A stretch of 64,000 bases of DNA from Salipaludibacillus keqinensis (GCF_003226325.1 NZ_PDOD01000001.1:62001-126000); one strand, 5' to 3'; positions 47,139 to 56,033 are shown, counted from the first letter of the stretch. The notes: generated by a model from the sequence alone, not told the origin. Made by a program: numbers and translations.

Positions 47139-48485
47139 TTATTGCGCAGTTTTGTGGCTCAATCCCCGCTCCTCTAATTCGTGTTCTACAGGGTTTGATT
47201 TAAACATTTTTCTCAATACAGTCACACATGTGATCCCTAAAACGGCATATAAAATGGAAAACAGAATCAACATAAGGTCAACATGAGGAGAAGTGGTTGC
47301 TCCTTCTTCAGTGAGCATGACCCCATTCAAGATCCACGGCTGCCTTCCTACCTCTGCAAAGATCCATCCTGATTGAATAGCTAACATGGCAAGTGGTCCG
47401 CCTGCAACAATCATCCATGCTAACGGTCTGTTAAATGGATTCCAACCTTTTTTCCAACTCATAAACACAAACAAGACTGATACAGCGGCTAAAAACATTC
47501 CGATAAACACCATTAAATCAAAAAAGTAATGGACCCATAAAGGTGGAAGTAAGTCTGGATCGTATTCATTTAATCCTATCACTTCTGTATCCGGTGACCC
47601 TCCAGCTAAAATACTTAAAGCATAAGGGATTTCTAATGCATATTTCACTTCATTGTCTTCAGTTAGTATACCTCCGAGAATAAGTGGAGCTTCTGACTCT
47701 GTTTCAAAGTGCCATTCGGCAGCTGCTAATTTTTCCGGCTGATATTCGTGTAAATACTTTCCTGAAAAATCTCCAATCACAGCTGTTCCTATAGCGAATA
47801 TAGCACCTGCTACCATGGTAAGGTGAAGAGCTTTCTTATGATAAACATGCTTGTTCCCTTTTAAAATATTGAATGCTGCAATGGCTCCTAAAACAAATGC
47901 TGACGTTAAATAACAAGTGATGATTACGTGAGAAATTTTAGTCGGTGTTGCTGGATTAAACATCGCTGCTAACGGGTTAACGTCTTGTAGTACACCGTCT
48001 ACCAAGTCAAATCCTTGAGGCACATTCATAAAAGCATTGACGGATGTAATGAAAAACGCACTAGCAGTAGCCCCAATAACAACTGGAATAATAAGTAGAA
48101 AGTGTTTCATTTTACTTTTGAAGCGGTCCCACGTATAAAGGTAGATTCCTAGAAAGATAGCCTCGAAGAAAAACGCAAATACTTCCATAAACATAGGCAA
48201 CCCGATCGTATGACCAGCTGCTTGCATGAAATTAGGCCATAATAAGCTAAGCTGCAGACCAATCGCAGTGCCTGTAACAACACCAACAGCAACGGTGATG
48301 ACAAATCCACGAGCCCAACGTCTAGCTAACAAGGTATAATGGGGGTCATTTCGTTTAATGCCCATCCATTCTGCGATGGCAATCATTAACGGGATCCCAA
48401 CGCCAATAGTGGCAAAAATCACATGGAATCCCAATGTAACATAAGTTAAGATACGGCTGTACATGACCGGATCGTATTCAAACAT
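47139..48485 (-). CDS. cydA: Cytochrome bd oxidase subunit I, short Q-loop type
   Basis: A 448-aa membrane protein carrying haems b558, b595 and d. The haem b595 ligand is H21 (LGFHVIFATIGVG), FMEVFAFFFEAIFLG carries the conserved Glu, and GRQPWIL is the conserved motif near the C-terminal helices. The periplasmic Q-loop is the short form, as in Geobacillus and B. subtilis YthA. I start at 48485 (MFEYDPVMYS), 10 bases from GAAGGG; the ATG three codons earlier is too close to the ribosome-binding site. It heads the cydA-cydB-cydS operon. Confidence 0.94.
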   Translation of the reverse strand: MFEYDPVMYSRILTYVTLGFHVIFATIGVGIPLMIAIAEWMGIKRNDPHYTLLARRWARGFVITVAVGVVTGTAIGLQLSLLWPNFMQAAGHTIGLPMFMEVFAFFFEAIFLGIYLYTWDRFKSKMKHFLLIIPVVIGATASAFFITSVNAFMNVPQGFDLVDGVLQDVNPLAAMFNPATPTKISHVIITCYLTSAFVLGAIAAFNILKGNKHVYHKKALHLTMVAGAIFAIGTAVIGDFSGKYLHEYQPEKLAAAEWHFETESEAPLILGGILTEDNEVKYALEIPYALSILAGGSPDTEVIGLNEYDPDLLPPLWVHYFFDLMVFIGMFLAAVSVLFVFMSWKKGWNPFNRPLAWMIVAGGPLAMLAIQSGWIFAEVGRQPWILNGVMLTEEGATTSPHVDLMLILFSILYAVLGITCVTVLRKMFKSNPVEHELEERGLSHKTAQ

Positions 48486-48997
48486 AGGACACATTCCCTT
48501 CTTTAAATCATTTCAAAGTGAGTATTAAATATCTACTTCATTTCTTTACCCATAAATTTCATCGTTCATTCTTAACTTGCTCAATAGTTAACACTGTTTA
48601 TATAGTAATTAATAATTCGAAAAAGGTTGATAGGGGTTTTCCCTTATATTATTGTGAATTTGTGAGCATTTTTTGAACGAAGGTAATTTTAATGTGAAGA
48701 ATTGGTGAAAAAAGCTGAAAATTGATTCTATGTGGCGAAGATGCTACATTATCCTAACAAGGAATCGACATAGATGAAATAGCTTGGATGCTATTATACA
48801 AGTGTCCTTCACTCTTGAAATTCAGACTAACTTGCCAGTTTAGGTACGTTCACGTTTTGATTAAGGTGTGAGAACAAAGTAAGTATCTTTCTCTTTGTTT
48901 TGTTTCAGAATAGCCTATCAATTTTAAATTATGGCCCTGTTGTCTTTTTAGATTATTTTATCTGAATTAAGAACCTATTTTCAAAGGAGAATAAACA
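48486..48997. other. Divergent intergenic region between cydA and the LuxR-type gene
   Basis: About 510 AT-rich bases carry control signals for two divergent genes. I see only a partial Rex-like half-site (TTGTGAA near 48652) and no convincing full palindrome, RNA element or small gene with a ribosome-binding site. Confidence 0.4.
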
Positions 48998-49600
48998 ATG
49001 AGGGTATTAACAGGAGTGGGACATGAACTTCTTCGATACGGATTAATTCAATTAATCAAAGATGTTCATTTGATTGAATCGATGGTGATGACCCAGACTG
49101 TAGAAGAGCTTGTCCACGCATTGAAAAAATATCAATTTGATTTCATCGTCATCGATGATCGTTTAATTAAAGCAGGAGGGTTAACGAACATTCTCTCTTT
49201 ATTAGAAAATCAGCCAAGTAAGAAGGTTTTCATGTTTAGTCATCCGGTTCGGGAATTAGAAAAGTTGATTGATGACAATATAGTCGATGGCCTTTTTTAT
49301 GAGCATGCACCATTAAACGACTTAATGGTCTTTTTTCAAAAAGTCATTCAAGGCGAGAGAGCAATCTTACGCATGTATGGAGATAAAGAAAATGTAGAGA
49401 TAATCCCTAACGACTTATCCAAGCGAGAAGAAGAAATATTCAATATGAAGGTAAGAGGGTATTCTGTGGTGGATACAGCTAGATTATTAAATATTTCTCC
49501 AAAGACGGTGGAAAATCATCGGCGAAACATTCGAAAAAAATTAAACATCAGAAAAAATCATGAATGGTTCGAGTGGGGAAAGCGTCTAGGAGTCATTTGA
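48998..49600 (+). CDS. LuxR/NarL-type regulator with degenerate receiver
   Basis: A 200-aa protein with an N-terminal receiver-like domain (1-125) and a C-terminal LuxR HTH (about 138-195, LSKREEEIFNMKVRGYSVVD and ISPKTVENHRRNIRKKLNI). In NarL-type receivers the first strand ends in a pair of acidic residues before HE-LVR-GL. Here the stretch reads VLTGVGHELLRYGL, so the acidic pocket is missing, although FIVIDDRL still offers an Asp near the usual phospho-site. No sensor kinase is adjacent. It precedes the bmr-type leader by about 30 bases and may regulate it. Confidence 0.82.
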   Translation: MRVLTGVGHELLRYGLIQLIKDVHLIESMVMTQTVEELVHALKKYQFDFIVIDDRLIKAGGLTNILSLLENQPSKKVFMFSHPVRELEKLIDDNIVDGLFYEHAPLNDLMVFFQKVIQGERAILRMYGDKENVEIIPNDLSKREEEIFNMKVRGYSVVDTARLLNISPKTVENHRRNIRKKLNIRKNHEWFEWGKRLGVI

Positions 49601-49628
49601 CGGTATTTCTTAGCTCAATAAATTAGTG

Positions 49629-49658
49629 TTGACGCTTTGAAAGAGTTGATGGTATGAT
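49629..49658 (+). promoter_or_regulatory. Predicted SigA promoter of the bmr-type leader and operon
   Basis: TTGACG (49629-49634), 18 bases, then TATGAT (49653-49658). The leader ORF starts about 40 bases downstream of the expected transcript start. Confidence 0.65.
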
Positions 49659-49702
49659 AAAAAATGGAAGTTGTCAAAACATTTTGAAAGGAGGAGAACA
49701 GC

Positions 49703-49780
49703 ATGGAAAAGAAACACAAGCTTACCCAAACAACCGAATATGGACCTTTTATTCATGCTGTGTTTATCACATCTCCTTAG
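49703..49780 (+). CDS. Leader peptide, 25 aa, upstream of the BmrCD-type exporter
   Basis: The frame begins MEKKHKLTQ and ends VFITSP before TAG. AAAGGAGGAG lies 6 bases upstream and would initiate translation very efficiently. There is no signal peptide or membrane helix. The 3' end of the ORF (49754-49765) can pair with the 5' arm of the terminator at 49815-49825. This is the layout of a ribosome-mediated attenuator, as described for bmrB ahead of bmrCD in B. subtilis. The peptide sequence itself may matter less than its being translated. Confidence 0.7.
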   Translation: MEKKHKLTQTTEYGPFIHAVFITSP

Positions 49781-49845
49781 GTGACGACCGTCGATTGACA
49801 ACAATAAATCACTCAACACACATGGATCTATATACCATGTGTTTT
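49754..49845 (+). promoter_or_regulatory. Attenuator: mutually exclusive antiterminator and terminator hairpins
   Basis: Segment 1, inside the leader ORF, is CATGCTGTGTTT (49754-49765). Segment 2 is AACACACATGG (49815-49825). Segment 3 is CCATGTGTTTT (49835-49845). Segments 2 and 3 form an 8-bp terminator stem with a 9-base loop and a T tail. Segment 1 can instead pair with segment 2 with one bulged C. A ribosome covering segment 1 would allow the terminator; a ribosome stalled earlier would free segment 1 and prevent it. Confidence 0.6.
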
Positions 49846-49883
49846 CATTTATCTATAAATGGAAAAAAATTACTTTTGATGTT

Positions 49884-49918
49884 GCGCATGAGTATCGAAC
49901 TCATGCGCTTCTTTTATT
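49884..49918 (+). terminator. Second terminator-like hairpin in the bmr-type leader
   Basis: GCGCATGAG and CTCATGCGC form a perfect 9-bp GC-rich stem with a 7-base loop, followed by TTCTTTT. It lies before the exporter genes, so it must be passed for expression. Confidence 0.75.
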
Positions 49919-49967
49919 GTTTGCGGACTAACTCCGTTCACATAAATTCTTTTTTGGAGGGATGAAC

Positions 49968-50033
49968 ATGTTACGTATGAAATATTTTAGAAGCATGAGA
50001 AAGATGGAGGGAGAGACGCCAGGGAGCGGGTAG
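49968..50033 (+). CDS. Second small ORF, 21 aa, in the bmr-type leader
   Basis: The frame starts MLRMKYFRSMRK and ends TPGSG. GGAGGGATGAAC gives a good ribosome-binding site. It ends 32 bases before the first exporter gene. It is strongly basic in its first half and not obviously secreted. It may be a translated leader that couples translation into the exporter gene; it could also be a chance frame behind a purine-rich stretch. Confidence 0.4.
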   Translation: MLRMKYFRSMRKMEGETPGSG

Positions 50034-50065
50034 TGTAGATAAAATCGAATAGGAAGTGAAGAAAA

Positions 50066-51832
50066 ATGTTTTCAGTTTTAAAAAAATTAACATGGTTTTT
50101 TAAGGAGCATAAGAAACGATATATGATCGCCATCAGTTTATTAATTGTTGCTAGTTTCTTAGAGGTGCTTCCTCCAAGATTACTTGGAATTGTTATAGAT
50201 GATGTGCATCAAGGAAGACTGACTGAGGACATGTTAGCAAACTATATTTTATTGTTTTTTGGTCTCATGGTAGCCATTTATTTAATTACCTATGTTTGGA
50301 TGAGACAGCTGTTTGGTGGGGCCTTTATCATCGAACGCACGTTGAGATCTAAATACATGACTCATTTAATGAAAATGACGCCCACATTTTATGAAAAAAA
50401 CAAAACAGGGGACTTAATGGCAAAGGCAACCAACGATCTAAAAGCGATTTCTCTTACTACGGGATTTGGTGTATTAACACTTGTAGATGCAACAGTGTTT
50501 TTAATTATTATTTTATTTATGATGGGATTTCTCGTGAGTTGGAAACTGACACTAGCCGCCTTTCTCCCTTTACCAATCATGGCCTGGTTAATGAAAAAGT
50601 ACGGAAAAATCATTCATGAACGGTTCATGAATGCACAAAATGCCTTTGGAGACCTCAATGATCAAGTTCTTGAGTCAATATCAGGTGTGAGAGTGATTCG
50701 GGCCTTCGTCAAAGAAAACGATGATCAGTCACGTTTTAATTCAATCACACAAAACGTTCTTGATAAGAACATTCAAGTGGCGAAAATTGATGCCTTATTT
50801 GAGCCGACAATCAAAATTTTAGTCGGTATGAGTTATATGATCGGTCTTGGATATGGAGCATTTCTTGTTTTTCGTAATGAAATCACGCTCGGTCAATTAG
50901 TCTCCTTTAACATTTATTTAGGGATGTTAATTTGGCCGATGTTTGCTTTCGGTGAGTTGATGAATGTGATGCAGCGTGGAAACGCCTCGATGGATCGCCT
51001 AAATCAAACTTTTGACTATGAAGAAGATGTTCAGAGTGAGCTAAATGCGTACAGTGATTTTCTCCCGGAGACAATTGAGATTAGGAACTTGTCATTTCAA
51101 TACCCGTCAGCAAATGACCAGGCCTTAAAGAATGTCAGTGTAGCTATTCCAAAAGGATTTAATGTAGGGGTAGTTGGAAAGACAGGAAGCGGAAAGACCA
51201 CGTTATTTAAACAGTTATTAAGAGAGTACCCGATCGAAAAAAATCGGTTACTCATATCAAATATTCCAATTGAACAAATAACATTGAGCGAGCTTAAACA
51301 GTGGATTGGTTATGTTCCACAAGATCAGTTCTTGTTCTCGAAAACGATCCGGGAAAATATTCTGTTTGGAAGGCCAAATGCGGATGAACATGCTCTTCAA
51401 CGAGTCATGGATCAGGCATCTATTACTGCCGATATTGAAACCTTCGCTCATGGAATGGAAACGATGGTAGGAGAAAAAGGTGTTTCACTATCTGGGGGCC
51501 AAAAACAGCGAATAGCCATTGCCAGAGCACTAATTAAAAAACCAGAAATCATGTTGTTAGATGATGCGTTATCAGCCGTAGATGCAAAAACAGAATCGAC
51601 GATCGTGAAGAATATTCGACAAGAACGAGCTGGAAAAACGACTTTCATAGCCGCTCATCGAATGTCTGCTGTTCGACATGCTGATCTGATCTTGGTAATG
51701 GATGAGGGGAATGTTACAGAAGCAGGAACGCACGAACAATTAATGAACCAGCAGGGTTGGTACAGTGAACAATATACGAAGCAGCAATTAGAAAAAGGGA
51801 CAGAAGAGACCAAGGAGGTGCATACCTCATGA
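50066..51832 (+). CDS. bmrC: Heterodimeric ABC multidrug exporter subunit, BmrC-like
   Basis: A 588-aa half-transporter with a six-helix membrane domain (1-310) and an ATPase domain (330-570). Walker A is VVGKTGSGKTTLF, signature SLSGGQKQR, and switch His AAHRMSA. Walker B reads IMLLDDALSAVDA, with Asp in place of the catalytic Glu. This is the degenerate site expected of the BmrC/YheI partner in heterodimeric exporters. The stop overlaps the next start as ATGA. AGGAAGTGAAG precedes the ATG. It is controlled by the leader described upstream. Confidence 0.9.
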   Translation: MFSVLKKLTWFFKEHKKRYMIAISLLIVASFLEVLPPRLLGIVIDDVHQGRLTEDMLANYILLFFGLMVAIYLITYVWMRQLFGGAFIIERTLRSKYMTHLMKMTPTFYEKNKTGDLMAKATNDLKAISLTTGFGVLTLVDATVFLIIILFMMGFLVSWKLTLAAFLPLPIMAWLMKKYGKIIHERFMNAQNAFGDLNDQVLESISGVRVIRAFVKENDDQSRFNSITQNVLDKNIQVAKIDALFEPTIKILVGMSYMIGLGYGAFLVFRNEITLGQLVSFNIYLGMLIWPMFAFGELMNVMQRGNASMDRLNQTFDYEEDVQSELNAYSDFLPETIEIRNLSFQYPSANDQALKNVSVAIPKGFNVGVVGKTGSGKTTLFKQLLREYPIEKNRLLISNIPIEQITLSELKQWIGYVPQDQFLFSKTIRENILFGRPNADEHALQRVMDQASITADIETFAHGMETMVGEKGVSLSGGQKQRIAIARALIKKPEIMLLDDALSAVDAKTESTIVKNIRQERAGKTTFIAAHRMSAVRHADLILVMDEGNVTEAGTHEQLMNQQGWYSEQYTKQQLEKGTEETKEVHTS

Positions 51833-53844
51833 ACGATGTAGGGAAACGACTTTACCAATATGCTACGCAGTTTAAACGGACGATCTTATTATCACTGTTT
51901 TTTCTAACGATCGCTGCAGCGGCAGAACTAACAGGACCATTTATAGCGAAAACGATGATCGATAACCACATTATCGGTATTGAACAGCCATGGATAGAGC
52001 AAGAGGATGGCGACGTTTCTTACGGAGGAAGGGAATATGTACGCGCTGATCGTATGGATGGAGAGTGGTCGGATGAGGAAGAAGTCAATCTCTTGCAAAT
52101 TGGTCTCACGTATTACTTTATTGAAGGAGCGGTGGCATTTGATGGTGAAAGATCTTTCGAAGATGGAGAGTTAACGATTACCAGAGGCGAAGAAGAAGCC
52201 ATTTATCCTGCTGTCCCCATGTCTCAGACAGAGATTTATCAATTTTTCCAACAGGAAATCCCATTTCTTCTTATGCTTATGGGTGGGTACTTCATTCTAA
52301 TCATCATCTCAGCTATTTTTCATTATTATCAAAGCTTTTGGCTGCAAACATCCGCGAACCGTATCATCAAAAAAATGCGAGAAGATGTGTTTGCAAAGAT
52401 TCATGAATTGCCTATTCAATATTTTGACGGACAGCCCACCGGAAAGATCGTTTCAAAAATTACAAATGATACAGAGGCGATAAGAGAGCTTTACGTACGA
52501 GTTTTGGCGACCTTTTTCACCAGTATCATTTATATGATAGGGATCTTCACTGCATTATTCTTTTTGGATTCAAGACTTGCCTTGGCGACGTTAATTTTAG
52601 TACCAATATTAATTATTTGGATGATCGTATATCGAAAGTTTGCAGGAAAATACAATCGAATTATTCGTGAGAAATTAAGTGACATTAATGGACGTATTAA
52701 TGAAAATATTCAAGGTATGTCGATTGTTCAGGCATTTGGACGAGAAAAAGAAGTCAGCGAAGAATTTGAACAGCTAAATCAAGAGCACTTCAAGTATAAT
52801 AATAAATTGCTTACCCTCAATGCTATGACCTCGTTTAATTTGCTTAACTTGTTCAGAAACATCGGCTTCGTTGCATTGATTTGGTATTTTGGAGGAGGGT
52901 CAATTGGCGTTGGAATGGTATTTAGCTTAGGTGTTGTGTACGCCTTTGTGGATTATTTGAACCGGTTGTTTGAACCGGTAAATGGAATCGTAAACCAGCT
53001 AGCACAATTAGAGGAAGCGAGAATTGCGGGTGAGCGTGTTTTTACATTAATGGATGAACCTGGGATTCCGTTAACTGGAGGCCAACGCTCCCGTTTTCAC
53101 GGAGATGTAGCGTTTGAGGACGTGTCATTTGCATATGAAGAAGATCAGCTTGTACTGAAACATATTACGTTTTCTGCGAAAAAAGGAGAGACAGTGGCTT
53201 TCGTCGGCCATACAGGTTCAGGAAAAAGCTCGATTATGAATATTCTCTTTCGTTTCTATGATCATCAAACTGGAAAAATAACTGTGGACGGAATAGACAT
53301 TCACACGATGACCAAGCAGGAATTAAGAGAGCATATGGCCATTGTTCTGCAAGATCCTTTTCTATTCACAGGTACGATTGCCAGTAATGTGAGTATGAAT
53401 GATCCTAAAATAAGCAGACAGCAAATCATCGAGGCACTTGAAAAAGTAGGAGCATCCGATTTGCTTAGGACACTGCCTAATGGTATCGATGAAGAGGTGA
53501 ATGAAAAAGGAAGCACGTTGTCGTCAGGTCAAAGGCAATTAATCTCGTTTGCCCGTGCACTTGTCTTTAACCCACCTATCTTGATATTAGATGAAGCAAC
53601 AGCGAATATCGATACGGAGACAGAAGAAGTCATCCAACGAGCGCTGGAAGTTGTAAAAGAAGGTCGGACAACATTCATCATTGCTCATAGATTATCGACC
53701 ATCCGTGAAGCCGATCAAATTCTTGTCCTTAACCGTGGAGAAATTGCTGAGCAAGGAGATCATCAGCAATTGATGGATGTTCAAGGACGTTATTACCATA
53801 TGTATCAGCTTCAAAAAGGAGCCATGAGAGATCCAGCTAGTTAA
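51829..53844 (+). CDS. bmrD: Heterodimeric ABC multidrug exporter subunit, BmrD-like
   Basis: A 671-aa half-transporter, close to B. subtilis YheH/BmrD in length. Between membrane helices 1 and 2 there is an acidic extracellular insert of about 85 residues (about 50-135, rich in Glu, Asp and Gly), the feature that distinguishes BmrD. The ATPase domain has Walker A FVGHTGSGKSSIM, signature TLSSGQRQL and a canonical Walker B with Glu (ILILDEATANID). With BmrC it forms one functional ATP site. A strong terminator follows. Confidence 0.92.
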   Translation: MNDVGKRLYQYATQFKRTILLSLFFLTIAAAAELTGPFIAKTMIDNHIIGIEQPWIEQEDGDVSYGGREYVRADRMDGEWSDEEEVNLLQIGLTYYFIEGAVAFDGERSFEDGELTITRGEEEAIYPAVPMSQTEIYQFFQQEIPFLLMLMGGYFILIIISAIFHYYQSFWLQTSANRIIKKMREDVFAKIHELPIQYFDGQPTGKIVSKITNDTEAIRELYVRVLATFFTSIIYMIGIFTALFFLDSRLALATLILVPILIIWMIVYRKFAGKYNRIIREKLSDINGRINENIQGMSIVQAFGREKEVSEEFEQLNQEHFKYNNKLLTLNAMTSFNLLNLFRNIGFVALIWYFGGGSIGVGMVFSLGVVYAFVDYLNRLFEPVNGIVNQLAQLEEARIAGERVFTLMDEPGIPLTGGQRSRFHGDVAFEDVSFAYEEDQLVLKHITFSAKKGETVAFVGHTGSGKSSIMNILFRFYDHQTGKITVDGIDIHTMTKQELREHMAIVLQDPFLFTGTIASNVSMNDPKISRQQIIEALEKVGASDLLRTLPNGIDEEVNEKGSTLSSGQRQLISFARALVFNPPILILDEATANIDTETEEVIQRALEVVKEGRTTFIIAHRLSTIREADQILVLNRGEIAEQGDHQQLMDVQGRYYHMYQLQKGAMRDPAS

Positions 53845-53861
53845 TCTTAAATCAAAATTAT

Positions 53862-53896
53862 TGGGCACCCTGATAGAAGACGGGGTGCCCTTTGTT
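53862..53896 (+). terminator. Terminator of the exporter operon
   Basis: GGGCACCC and GGGTGCCC form the stem around CTGATAGAAGACG-like loop sequence, followed by TTTGTTT. The convergent SDR gene lies just beyond. Confidence 0.8.
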
Positions 53897-53922
53897 TAAA
53901 ACTATGTTTCTATCGCATTTGA

Positions 53923-54561
53923 CTATTCATATTCTCCAATCCCAACACGGTATTTAAAAAACTTTTCATTGAACAACTCATTATACGTAAACCAAGCTGT
54001 ATTTCCTACCGTAATTTTTGATGTGTTTTCTGGGAGCATATTCAAGTCGTAAACTACTTTTTCTGTGGCTATTCCATCTGGTAAATAGGTAGGACAGAAT
54101 ATCGTCCAGTTTAGCTGGCTTTTTTTCAAAGATAAATAAGCTGACAGATGGTCTTCCGCTGCTGTCGTGCTTTTTCGACGCGATTCATTGGACAGGAAGC
54201 GATAAACATCAGGTTGGGAACGAGCTTGCAATATTCCGGCTGTTCCGATAGACACAATCCTATCCACATTTGCTTTTTCCATCGCTTGTATAATGATCGG
54301 AATACCTTTGGAGAGGGTGTTGTTTTTATCCGTAGACAGTGCACTGAAAATAAGGTCAAAATCATTAGATATTACGTTCTGAACGTTTTGGTGATTTAAT
54401 ATATTGCCAGTGAATATTTGTAATTTCTTATGACTCTTGATGGATGGCGGTAGTTTTTCTGGAGACCGAACAAAGGCTGTTACTTCATGCCCGTCATTTA
54501 AAGCAAGTGCTAAGACTTCTTTTCCGACGCGCCCTGTAGCACCAAACAAGAGAATTTTCAT
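53923..54561 (-). CDS. NAD(P)H-binding atypical short-chain dehydrogenase
   Basis: A 212-aa Rossmann protein. The N-terminal LLFGATGRVGKEVLALAL is the NAD(P)-binding motif of the NmrA-like/SDR_a5 group, and VSIGTAGIL and WTIFCPTYLPDG follow the usual pattern. Members reduce quinones, flavins or biliverdin-like substrates, or act as redox sensors; nothing more specific can be said. I start at 54561, with AAAGGAG 8 bases upstream; the longer frame from 54579 contains that site. Confidence 0.82.
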   Translation of the reverse strand: MKILLFGATGRVGKEVLALALNDGHEVTAFVRSPEKLPPSIKSHKKLQIFTGNILNHQNVQNVISNDFDLIFSALSTDKNNTLSKGIPIIIQAMEKANVDRIVSIGTAGILQARSQPDVYRFLSNESRRKSTTAAEDHLSAYLSLKKSQLNWTIFCPTYLPDGIATEKVVYDLNMLPENTSKITVGNTAWFTYNELFNEKFFKYRVGIGEYE

Positions 54562-54751
54562 AGATGTTTCTCCTTTCACGTAGATTTACCTCAAAAATAA
54601 ATGGATTTATTTCAGTTCTAATAAAATGATATATTTTATAGTCTGACGTCGTAGATATTTACGCTTTTCTTTCCCTGAATGTGGGATCATTAACCTGATA
54701 TAATTGAAGGGATATGCTAAAATCACTGTATAATGTAAAGGAGATTTTGCT

Positions 54752-55480
54752 ATGTTTGAATATGTTGAAGCTGTTAGTCAATTCCTAAGGGAACCATTTA
54801 TGAACGCAGCAAACAGTGTAGAGTCGATCCCTTTATTGTTTGCCTTTCTACTAGGATTAGTCGGGGCTCTAGCGCCGTGCCAGTTTTCTGGAAATATAAG
54901 CGCGATCACCCTTTATGGAACGAACTCATTAAAAAAAGGAATCTCTTGGACGGATACTGTATTCTACGTGCTAGGGAAAGTCGTCGCTTTTTCAAGTCTA
55001 GGATTCATTGTATTCCTCTTAGGTCAAGAATTTCAGAGGCAGCTTCCGTTATTCTTCGAGCCTATGAGAAAGGTACTCGGTCCGATCCTTATTATCATTG
55101 GTATATATATGCTTGGCCTGTTCTCTATGAGATGGAATCTTCATCTTTGGAAGCCAGCAAAAAAGAACACCCGTCGTGGTAAATGGGGTGCATTCATGCT
55201 TGGCTTCAGCTTTTCCCTTGGATTTTGTCCTACAATGTTTATTCTCTTTTTTGTGTTACTCATGCCTTTAACCTTAGCCACAGGATATGGTGCAGTCTTA
55301 CCTAGTGTATTTGCTATAGGAACCTCTGTCCCGTTTTTGTTTGTTATTTTTGTTATTTGGTATTTAGGTTTAGGTGGCAAAGTGATGAAAAAAGGCCGGC
55401 GGCTCGGTCTGTATGTGCAAAGAACCGCGGGGATATTCATGATCTTTCTTGGCATAATGGATATTCTCACGTTTTGGTAA
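54752..55480 (+). CDS. CcdA/DsbD-like membrane thiol transporter
   Basis: A 242-aa membrane protein with six helices. The two conserved Cys of the CcdA/DsbD core are present in symmetrical places, GALAPCQFSGN (about residue 48) and LGFCPTMFI (about residue 157). These pass electrons from cytosolic thioredoxin to extracytoplasmic thiol proteins. A link to cytochrome c maturation or to copper or urease-type accessory transport is possible. It stands alone, convergent with niaR, behind AAAGGAG. No extracytoplasmic partner is adjacent. Confidence 0.78.
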   Translation: MFEYVEAVSQFLREPFMNAANSVESIPLLFAFLLGLVGALAPCQFSGNISAITLYGTNSLKKGISWTDTVFYVLGKVVAFSSLGFIVFLLGQEFQRQLPLFFEPMRKVLGPILIIIGIYMLGLFSMRWNLHLWKPAKKNTRRGKWGAFMLGFSFSLGFCPTMFILFFVLLMPLTLATGYGAVLPSVFAIGTSVPFLFVIFVIWYLGLGGKVMKKGRRLGLYVQRTAGIFMIFLGIMDILTFW

Positions 55481-55481
55481 A

Positions 55482-56033
55482 TTAATGTCTTGTTTCGTCT
55501 GTTAATAGGAAACCAGCCTCATGCAATGCCTGAACAGCATCATCTAAATCACGTTCAGACAAGGCTTCTATTGTGTGTAAATGAACCCCATCGGTCAGCT
55601 CAGATAAGTAGCTGGCCTTTGTTTGTTGTACTTTTCGAATAAATTGAAATACTTCCTTTCTATTATTTACCATAATACTGGCAGTAATATCCCCGTAAAT
55701 AGGATGCTCTACTTTCACGTCTTTAACCCGCACGCCTTGATCTACTAATATTAATAGTTCTTCTTCCGTTTGTTCAGGCTTATGGTGACAGGCGACAATT
55801 CGCGAGAATGGTTCATTTAGTGGATTTGCGTCCTTCATCACGTAACCTTGGCTTGTTGCCATAATAGGAATGTTTTTAGCTTTTAACAATGAGATGTCTT
55901 GAACGATGACTTGGCGGCTTACATTTAAATGTTCAGCTAATTGTCCTCCTGTGAGGGGTTCTTCGTGGTTAGTCAGGAGCAAGATAATTTCGCTTCGTCG
56001 TTCATCGCCAAACCATTTCTTTTTGTTCCTCAT
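55482..56033 (-). CDS. niaR: NAD biosynthesis repressor NiaR (YrxA)
   Basis: A 183-aa repressor with an N-terminal HTH_11 winged helix (SEIILLLTNHEEPLTGGQLA, then LNVSRQVIVQDISLLK) and a C-terminal 3H domain with the three His that name it (IVACHHKPEQ, VEHPIYGDI, GVHLHTIEA). It binds nicotinic acid and represses nad and niacin-uptake genes. It is co-transcribed with nifS and lies next to nadBCA, which it presumably controls through the palindrome at 57230. Confidence 0.93.
   Translation of the reverse strand: MRNKKKWFGDERRSEIILLLTNHEEPLTGGQLAEHLNVSRQVIVQDISLLKAKNIPIMATSQGYVMKDANPLNEPFSRIVACHHKPEQTEEELLILVDQGVRVKDVKVEHPIYGDITASIMVNNRKEVFQFIRKVQQTKASYLSELTDGVHLHTIEALSERDLDDAVQALHEAGFLLTDETRH

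Noticed and set aside
48640-48700. Rex or Fnr operator upstream of cydA
   Set aside because: Only one half-site (TTGTGAA) is present and the second half is missing.
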